From Pseudomonadota bacterium (lineage in GTDB: Bacteria > Bdellovibrionota_C > UBA2361 > OMIW01), in the NCBI GenBank assembly GCA_900299205.1, contig OMIW01000181.1:1-11363 (forward strand): 11,363 bases of DNA, in the 5' to 3' direction. The translations under genes and the position numbers were made by a program. This document shows positions 7,269 to 11,363 of the stretch, piece after piece. Below the pieces are notes generated by a model, which was given only the letters and a program-made list of their open reading frames with translations, was not told the DNA's origin and did no database searches. How positions within the stretch are numbered: the stretch's first letter is position 1; each line of letters begins with the position of its first letter.

Positions 7269-7676
7269 CTAGTAGCGCCGATCATCGTACCGCGACCCGC
7301 GAGAGGGATCGGAATAACGGTAATCATCCTCGTAGGAGCGTTCTCCTCGGCGCAGTTCCTCAAGCTCTCGTCGTTGTCGCCTCAGTTCTTCTTCTTGGCG
7401 GCGGAGGCGTTCATCCTGATATTCTCGGCCCTCGTCTTGTTGATCCTGCGCTTCTCCCACAAGAGCACCTGCGATAGCACCGGTTGCCCCGCCTATAGCG
7501 ACTCCAGCTCCCGGGCTCCCCACCTGGTTGCCCACGATCGCCCCCAGCCCAGCCCCCAAGGCACCGCCTGTGAGGGCACCTTTCTCTCGCATGCCCAATC
7601 GAGGAGCCCCTGATTCGCACGCACTGAAAACAAGCATTGAAGACAACAAGCACAATGAGATGATTTGCTTCCTCAT
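7269..7676 (-). CDS. Glycine-zipper lipoprotein with charged coiled-coil tail
   Basis: This is a 135-residue envelope protein. It starts MRKQIISLCLLSSMLVFSAC, a lipoprotein signal peptide with the lipidated Cys at 20; Glu at +2 suggests outer-membrane sorting. Residues about 33-74 are a glycine zipper (GALTGGALGAGLGAIVG, then GAGVAIGGATGAIAGALVG), as in the SlyB/OmpA-associated glycine-zipper families. Residues about 77-110 are Gln/Glu/Arg-rich and probably form a coiled coil. The tail is Tyr/Arg/Asp-rich (YEDDYRYSDPSRGSRYDDRRY region). ATG 7676 was chosen because GGAG lies nine bases upstream; the in-frame TTG at 7685 abuts that site. The exact role is unknown; related proteins are linked to envelope integrity. 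Confidence 0.85.
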   Translation of the reverse strand: MRKQIISLCLLSSMLVFSACESGAPRLGMREKGALTGGALGAGLGAIVGNQVGSPGAGVAIGGATGAIAGALVGEAQDQQDEGREYQDERLRRQEEELRRQRRELEELRRGERSYEDDYRYSDPSRGSRYDDRRY

Positions 7677-8015
7677 GATATCCAACTCCCCGTTACGCGA
7701 TATCTTTCAATAAATTGCACATCCACCCGAGCCCGCAAGCTCTGGAATGTTTCTCGAATAATAGCGTGTAGGCTCCAAGAGCGCTAGTGGGACGACGGTT
7801 CATTAAAAAAGAACTCGTACGAAAAAATCTTACAAAAAGCACTTAAGGATTCGGCGTAAGAGGCCGTTAGTACATTTGTAAGGTCCGGGTTATCGCCTAC
7901 AACCTCTCGGGCTTTGCTGTCTTGGACAAGGGTATGTCGGTTAGCTCTGTCAGCGGTTAATCGCGATGGAATCGGCAGCTCGAAAGGATGCGTCTGCGGC
8001 ACCATATACTTCCAC
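7677..8015. other. Divergent intergenic region between lipoprotein and first flagellin
   Basis: About 340 bases without a supported gene separate two divergently transcribed genes, so both promoters should lie here. I found no convincing sigma-28 (TAAA / GCCGATAA) or sigma-54 (TGGCAC / TTGC) match for the flagellin. Three A-tracts lie at 7805-7810, 7822-7827 and 7834-7838, roughly in helical phase, and could bend DNA or act as an UP-like element. An open frame runs into the flagellin from 7914, but it has no ribosome binding site and its residues are not flagellin-like, so it is treated as leader. Confidence 0.5.
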
Positions 8016-8020
8016 GGAGG
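8016..8020 (+). promoter_or_regulatory. Ribosome binding site of first flagellin
   Basis: GGAGG lies seven bases before a GTG codon at 8028. This site decides the start: the GTG gives MTITIGSNIPSLNAQ, which matches flagellin N-termini, while the upstream ATG at 7914 does not. Confidence 0.85.
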
Positions 8021-8027
8021 ATTCAAC

Positions 8028-8900
8028 GTGACGATTACGATAGGATCTAATATACCATCGCTGAACGCGCAGCGACAATTGGGAGCCTCAACGGGGGCCT
8101 TGAACAGAGTATTTGAGCGACTCAGTTCAGGAAGTCGGATAAATAACGCATCAGATGATGCCGCCGGCTTGACGATCGCTGATTCATTACGTTCAGATGC
8201 AAAAGTCGCCGGGGTTGGTATACGAAATGCAAGCGACGGCCTCTCGTATATTAGTATCGCAGATGGAGCAATGTCCGAGATCGGCGGCGTGTTAAACCGA
8301 CTTGCTGAGCTTGCTCAGCAATCGGCTAACGGCGTTTACTCTTCAACCCAACGCTCAGCCTTGCAGAATGAATTTTCATCTCTTGGCTCCGAAATCGAGA
8401 GAATTGCTGTTACTACTGCGTTTAACAGTGTCATATTACTCTCGAGTGGTGCGACAACGAACCTCCAAGTTGGATTCAATGGGACTTCGACAAGTCAATT
8501 AACGATAACAAATGTTCGGGCGACGCTGCAGGCTCTCAACTTGGCTGCGTCGGGATCTTCTGTTCAAGTCTACTCCCTGACAGACTCGACGGGAGCATCA
8601 GATACCAATGCACAGTCTGCGGCTCGGCTCGCTCTTGATGCGGTAAACAGAGCAATCGGCTCGCTCTCGTCGACTCGAGGAACTTTGGGAGCAGCCGAGT
8701 CGCGACTTCGAACGAGCATCTCAAACCTCTCGATAACCCGAGAGAACTACCTTTCCGCGGAGAGTCGTATTCGGGATACCGATGTTGCCTCAGATGCAGC
8801 GGAGCTTACCCGATTGAACATCCTGCAACAGGCAGGGTCGTCAATTCTCGCTCAGGCAAACCAGCAACCTCAGATAGCCCTCAGCCTGTTGCGAGGATAA
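8028..8900 (+). CDS. fliC: Flagellin (first copy)
   Basis: Flagellin is exported through the flagellar type III system and polymerises into the filament. The 290-residue protein starts at GTG. It has the N-terminal D0/D1 helices: SLNAQRQLG (11-19), RLSSGSRINNASDDAAGLTIAD (31-52) and RLAELAQQSANG (91-102). A short variable centre covers about 140-195. The C-terminal D1/D0 helices follow: ALDAVNRAIGSLSSTRGTLGAAESRL (202-227), then ENYLSAESRIRDTDVA (239-254) and ILAQANQQPQIALSLLRG. The centre is too short for the outer D2/D3 domains. An intrinsic terminator follows within 15 bases, so it is probably monocistronic. It differs at many positions from the second copy, so the duplication is not recent. 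The C-terminus has an extra Gly after the usual LLR. Confidence 0.97.
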   Translation: MTITIGSNIPSLNAQRQLGASTGALNRVFERLSSGSRINNASDDAAGLTIADSLRSDAKVAGVGIRNASDGLSYISIADGAMSEIGGVLNRLAELAQQSANGVYSSTQRSALQNEFSSLGSEIERIAVTTAFNSVILLSSGATTNLQVGFNGTSTSQLTITNVRATLQALNLAASGSSVQVYSLTDSTGASDTNAQSAARLALDAVNRAIGSLSSTRGTLGAAESRLRTSISNLSITRENYLSAESRIRDTDVASDAAELTRLNILQQAGSSILAQANQQPQIALSLLRG

Positions 8901-8914
8901 CAAGGGTTTGGTGG

Positions 8915-8938
8915 GCTCTCGTGAGGATAGCTTTTTTT
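8915..8938 (+). terminator. Intrinsic terminator of first flagellin
   Basis: The arms GCTCTC (8915-8920) and GGATAGC (8925-8931) form a short stem with one mismatch and a five-base loop, directly followed by seven T (8932-8938), 14 bases after the flagellin stop. Confidence 0.7.
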
Positions 8939-9085
8939 ACTCCGATAGCCCGCCCCTCCACTGAGTCGCAAACATTAAGGCTGGCAGTGACAAACGAAAA
9001 GTCATTGAGGCGTTTGAAGTGATTCCGCCGTCTCTTGCTGTTACCTGCGAGAGGTGAGCAAAGGAGGGGGTGTGTCATTTCCGAA

Positions 9086-9120
9086 GGTAAACGACCGGTT
9101 CGGCTAACTGTCCGTTTACC
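9086..9120. repeat. Long stem-loop between flagellin genes
   Basis: GGTAAACG (9086-9093) pairs perfectly with CGTTTACC (9113-9120). Inside, CGGTT (9096-9100) pairs with AACTG (9106-9110) with one G-T wobble around a five-base loop. The result is a 13-bp stem with one 2x2 internal loop. There is no T-tract on either side, so it is not a standard terminator. It may be part of a small RNA, a REP-like element or an operator. Confidence 0.6.
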
Positions 9121-9285
9121 CTATTCGCATGGAAAATCGCTCGTCAGGATCGACCCGTCTAAGCGAAGTATGTGGGCATATTGAATTTCTCCGGTAGGCG
9201 ATACCCGGTGGGTTGTAGACTAAGAAGTACCGACGGAGGGGTGTAGAAGCATCTCGCTGTTGAGCAGTAGAAGAGTTGTAAAAAC

Positions 9286-9312
9286 GGGCCCTCGGAGTAA
9301 TTCTGAGGGCCC
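9286..9312 (-). terminator. Strong GC stem-loop, intrinsic terminator on the minus strand
   Basis: GGGCCCTC (9286-9293) pairs with GAGGGCCC (9305-9312). The stem extends by GGA/TCT, with one wobble, to 11 bp with a five-base GTAAT loop. On the minus strand the stem is followed after one base by TTTTT; on the plus strand no T-tract follows. It therefore reads best as a minus-strand terminator, though no minus-strand gene is seen upstream of it. Confidence 0.5.
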
Positions 9313-9614
9313 ACCCTTGTTGACTTTCCCATCAGGGTTTATCTCACCCCCCAGCGAATCGCAAGCCGATCAAAGCCGGTTCAAAATGATTCCTAATAAA
9401 TCTTGAGTGCTTTTTAAACGACATATTGGCTCAAAAATAGATTTTTTCATCAAGAAAACGAACGCCGCATCCGTTAGTTTGAATGTAACAAGGGGGGAGA
9501 TGACGTTGGTTGAGTACGAACCGAGACCTTCTGATATTCCCGTGTTCGCCTGAAGGGGATTTTTCCCTCCGGAAAGTGCAAGAGGTTCTCTCCGGATCTT
9601 CAAAGGAATTATTC

Positions 9615-9621
9615 AAGGAGG
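9615..9621 (+). promoter_or_regulatory. Ribosome binding site of second flagellin
   Basis: AAGGAGG, a near-perfect Shine-Dalgarno, lies seven bases before the ATG at 9629. It is stronger than most others in the window, as expected for an abundantly made protein. Confidence 0.88.
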
Positions 9622-9628
9622 AAGCGAT

Positions 9629-10486
9629 ATGGCTCCAATCATAGTCGGAAGTAACGTTCAGTCCCTTAATGCGCAAAGGCGCCTAGATAGCACATCGAGC
9701 AGGCTGCGAGATGTGTATGAGCGGTTAAGTTCAGGTCAGCGGATTAACTCTGCTGCTGATGATGCAGCGGGTTTAAATATCGCTGATAGGCTTCGCGGAG
9801 ACGGAAAAATTGCTTCGAGCGCGATACGTAACATAAATGATGGTGTGTCCACCATCGCGATAGCAGATGGCGCGCTTGACCAAATTGGAATCGTGCTAAC
9901 TCGCCTTGCAGAGCTTGCCGAGCAGTCGGCCAATGGCACGTACTCGACTAGTCAGCGTTCCGCGCTCGACCTTGAATTCAACGCTCTCTCATCCGAGATA
10001 GACAGGGTGGCCCGTACGACGACGTTTAACGGAGTGGGGCTTCTCTCCGGCGGTAATGCAATTGTGTTGCAGACAGGCTTCGATTCGGGTGCTGATTCAA
10101 GATTGACGATAAACGCCGTAACGGGGACTCTTCAGGGATTAAACCTCGCGACCGCGACGGCACCTATCTACTCTCTGAATGCTGCGTCATCTGATTTGGG
10201 TGCGTCAGCCTCTCGAAATGCTCTTGATGCGGTGAATCGGGCGATAACCTCTCTCAGCGCAGCACGGGGAACTCTTGGGAGTGCGGAATCGAGGCTCAAC
10301 ACTGCAGTAGCGAATCTTGCGTCAATACGTGAAAACTTTGCGGCTGCGGAGAGCCGAATCAGAGACACCGATGTTGCAGCTGATGCCGCTGAACTGACCA
10401 GACTAAATATTCTTCAGAACGCAGGGGTTAGTGTGCTCACGCAGGCTAACCAGATACCTGCGCTTGCATTGTCTCTCCTCCGTTAG
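9629..10486 (+). CDS. fliC: Flagellin (second copy)
   Basis: This is a 285-residue filament protein, paralogous to the first copy. The N-terminal D0/D1 region has VGSNVQSLNAQRRL (6-19), RLSSGQRINSAADDAAGLNIAD and RLAELAEQSANGTYSTSQRSAL. The variable centre (about 141-193) is short, so no D2/D3 domains are expected. The C-terminal D1/D0 region has DAVNRAITSLSAARGTL, a RIRDTDVAADAAELTRLNIL segment and the terminal ANQIPALALSLLR. It starts with ATG and a near-perfect Shine-Dalgarno, and ends 28 bases before a strong intrinsic terminator, so it is probably its own transcription unit. Two divergent flagellins suggest a composite filament or differential expression; which copy is major cannot be read from sequence. 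No other flagellar gene (fliD, flaG, fliS) is in the window. Confidence 0.97.
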   Translation: MAPIIVGSNVQSLNAQRRLDSTSSRLRDVYERLSSGQRINSAADDAAGLNIADRLRGDGKIASSAIRNINDGVSTIAIADGALDQIGIVLTRLAELAEQSANGTYSTSQRSALDLEFNALSSEIDRVARTTTFNGVGLLSGGNAIVLQTGFDSGADSRLTINAVTGTLQGLNLATATAPIYSLNAASSDLGASASRNALDAVNRAITSLSAARGTLGSAESRLNTAVANLASIRENFAAAESRIRDTDVAADAAELTRLNILQNAGVSVLTQANQIPALALSLLR

Positions 10487-10514
10487 CGGCTCACCGATGT
10501 TGGGCTCAGGTTCG

Positions 10515-10567
10515 AATGGCCTTTCTTCGGGCATTGTTGAGATTTTTCGAAGAGGGGCCATTTTTTT
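10515..10567 (+). terminator. Intrinsic terminator of second flagellin
   Basis: AATGGCCTTTCTTCG (10515-10529) pairs with CGAAGAGGGGCCATT (10548-10562) over 15 bp, two of them G-T wobbles. Seven T follow (10561-10567, the first two shared with the stem). The loop is 18 bases. It lies 28 bases after the flagellin stop codon. Confidence 0.85.
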
Positions 10568-10574
10568 GGAGTAA

Positions 10575-10640
10575 TCCGGCTCATCGGTTCTCGCTCAGGC
10601 GAATCAGATCACGAGTCTCGCATTGAATCTTCTCCGATAG
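10575..10640 (+). pseudogene. 3'-terminal fossil of a third flagellin gene
   Basis: Twenty-one codons and a TAG stop encode a peptide containing SSVLAQANQITSLALNLLR. This matches the extreme C-terminus of both intact flagellins (ILAQANQQPQIALSLLRG and VLTQANQIPALALSLLR). An in-frame TAA (10572-10574) lies just before it, no start codon or ribosome binding site is present, and the fragment begins right after the T-tract of the second flagellin terminator. The peptide is not identical to either neighbour, so it is not a simple copy of their ends. It shares the 13-base TTCTCGCTCAGGC with the first copy. The rest of the third gene is absent, which points to loss by deletion or recombination inside a former flagellin array. 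It is not expected to be translated. Confidence 0.85.
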
Positions 10641-10650
10641 GGGCGTAATA

Positions 10651-10664
10651 GGCCCTAAGGGGCC
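10651..10664. terminator. GC stem-loop between flagellin fossil and rhomboid gene
   Basis: GGCCC-TAAG-GGGCC is a perfect 5-bp stem with a four-base loop, three bases beyond the rhomboid stop codon. No T-tract follows on either strand, so termination is weakly supported. It could serve the rhomboid gene or be the old terminator of the lost flagellin. Confidence 0.35.
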
Positions 10665-10667
10665 GAA

Positions 10668-11363
10668 CTACCATCGGCGTCGGAAAACCGCCCTGTGCTC
10701 GTGAAGGTATTTTCGTGGCCTTAACACGAGAATAGCGACGGAGCCTGCAATGAATCCACCGAGGTGCGCGGCATAAGCGACAAGAGAGCCGGAGGGAGCA
10801 GCCGAACCAAATTGTCCCACCAGCTGCATCAAGAACCACCCCCCGAGAACGACGACAGCGGGGAGGTGGATGAGCGACCTGAACACAATCACGGTGATCC
10901 GATTGTGAGGATGAGTAATGAGGTAAGCGCCGAGCACCCCGGCGATAGCACCCGAGGCACCGAGACATGGCATCGGTGAGCGGGTATCGGCCCCGTAGTG
11001 AGCGAGGGTTGCCACCACTCCGCAACCAAGATAAAAGAGCAGAAAACGAAATCGACCGAGACGATCTTCGATTTGGTCACCAAATATCCAAAGGTACACC
11101 ATATTGCCGATGAGATGCCCCCAAGAGCCGTGCATGAACATCGCTGAGAAGGCTGTCAGAAGAAGGGGATGAGGACTTCGGTAGAGGGTGAAGGTGACGG
11201 GTTGATGGTTGATCGCGAGTTTGACCGGGCCGATCATGTCTCGGCCTGCTGTCATCTCAGCCGGAACGAAGGAATAGCCATAGGTGAACGAGTCCCCTCG
11301 CGATAGTTGGAGATACCATCCGATAGCGTTAAGGATAATCACGAGCGGAACGATCACCGGGAA
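10668..11363 (-). CDS. Rhomboid family intramembrane serine protease (5' partial)
   Basis: Rhomboids are inner-membrane proteases that cut membrane proteins within or near their transmembrane segments, using a Ser-His dyad. The visible 231 residues enter the window in frame (FPVIVPLVIILNAIGW, probably in the first membrane helix), so the start lies beyond 11363; the GTG at 11357 is not a likely start. Seen in order are HGSWGHLIGNMVYLWIFGD (conserved His/Asn before helix 2), EDRLG, the catalytic GASGAIAGVLGAY (Ser codon 10953-10955), and AYAAHLGGFIAG with the catalytic His (codon 10764-10766). Several hydrophobic membrane segments lie between. The tail is basic and Arg-rich. A roughly 40-residue insertion after the first helix forms a loop before helix 2. 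The substrate is unknown. It converges with the flagellin fossil. Confidence 0.92.
   Translation of the reverse strand, partial: FPVIVPLVIILNAIGWYLQLSRGDSFTYGYSFVPAEMTAGRDMIGPVKLAINHQPVTFTLYRSPHPLLLTAFSAMFMHGSWGHLIGNMVYLWIFGDQIEDRLGRFRFLLFYLGCGVVATLAHYGADTRSPMPCLGASGAIAGVLGAYLITHPHNRITVIVFRSLIHLPAVVVLGGWFLMQLVGQFGSAAPSGSLVAYAAHLGGFIAGSVAILVLRPRKYLHEHRAVFRRRW

Larger units (their letters stand above)
8939..9614. other. Inter-flagellin non-coding region
   Basis: About 680 bases separate the first flagellin terminator from the second flagellin's ribosome binding site. No supported gene is seen on either strand; the short open frames lack ribosome binding sites and recognisable protein features. 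The region holds two strong stem-loops (9086-9120 and 9286-9312), listed separately. The leader of the second flagellin from about 9313 is A/T-rich around 9395-9460. The promoter of the second flagellin must lie here. A GCCGATCA at 9366-9373 resembles a sigma-28 -10 element, but no -35 TAAA is correctly spaced before it. Confidence 0.5.

Noticed and set aside
7914-8027. N-terminal extension of the first flagellin from an upstream ATG
   Set aside because: The extra residues are unlike flagellin N-termini, and GGAGG sits at the right distance from the GTG at 8028.
8881-9078. 65-codon open frame on the minus strand after the first flagellin
   Set aside because: No ribosome binding site, no recognisable protein features, and it overlaps the first flagellin's 3' end and terminator.
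9366-9373. GCCGATCA as a sigma-28 -10 element for the second flagellin
   Set aside because: It matches seven of eight bases, but the sequence 11 bases upstream is C-rich and does not resemble the -35 TAAAGTTT.
9431-9676. 81-codon open frame on the minus strand overlapping the second flagellin start
   Set aside because: It overlaps the flagellin ribosome site and first codons, and shows no family motif or plausible ribosome site.

Overview
The window looks like a piece of chromosome from a motile Gram-negative bacterium, most likely a proteobacterium or a close relative. The reasons are a glycine-zipper lipoprotein with a lipobox, a periplasm-type signal peptide, flagellins of the proteobacterial D0/D1 type, and clear Shine-Dalgarno sites before most genes. 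The sequence alone does not support a genus. No rRNA, tRNA, CRISPR array, insertion sequence or integrase was seen.

Plus strand, 1-3798: the 3' end of purH, then purD (two purine-synthesis genes), a small predicted secreted protein of unknown function, and an FAD-dependent glycerol-3-phosphate dehydrogenase (glpD). The last three genes are close together and may be cotranscribed. The purH-purD gap holds an inverted repeat and a repeated G-rich word.

Minus strand, 3814-7676, read right to left: a glycine-zipper outer-membrane-type lipoprotein, thioredoxin (trxA), a protein with a degenerate response-regulator receiver domain, ribosomal protein L11 methyltransferase (prmA), and a medium-chain dehydrogenase/reductase 13 bases after prmA. 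glpD and the dehydrogenase converge with only 15 bases between their stop codons. The leader of prmA carries two dyads built from the same GGGAGA/TCTCCC half-site.

Plus strand, 8028-10640: two tandem short flagellin genes with strong ribosome binding sites and intrinsic terminators, separated by a 728-base non-coding gap that holds two strong stem-loops. Just after the second flagellin terminator are 21 codons and a stop that encode only the extreme C-terminus of a third flagellin. This is an apparent gene fossil and the most informative unexpected element in the window.

Minus strand, 10668-11363: a rhomboid intramembrane protease, cut off at its 5' end by the window edge.

Most genes are ordinary housekeeping and motility genes. 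I did not find a convincing new defence, mobile or biosynthetic system. The points worth a second look are the flagellin fossil, the non-phosphorylatable receiver protein, and the structured non-coding DNA around the flagellins and prmA.
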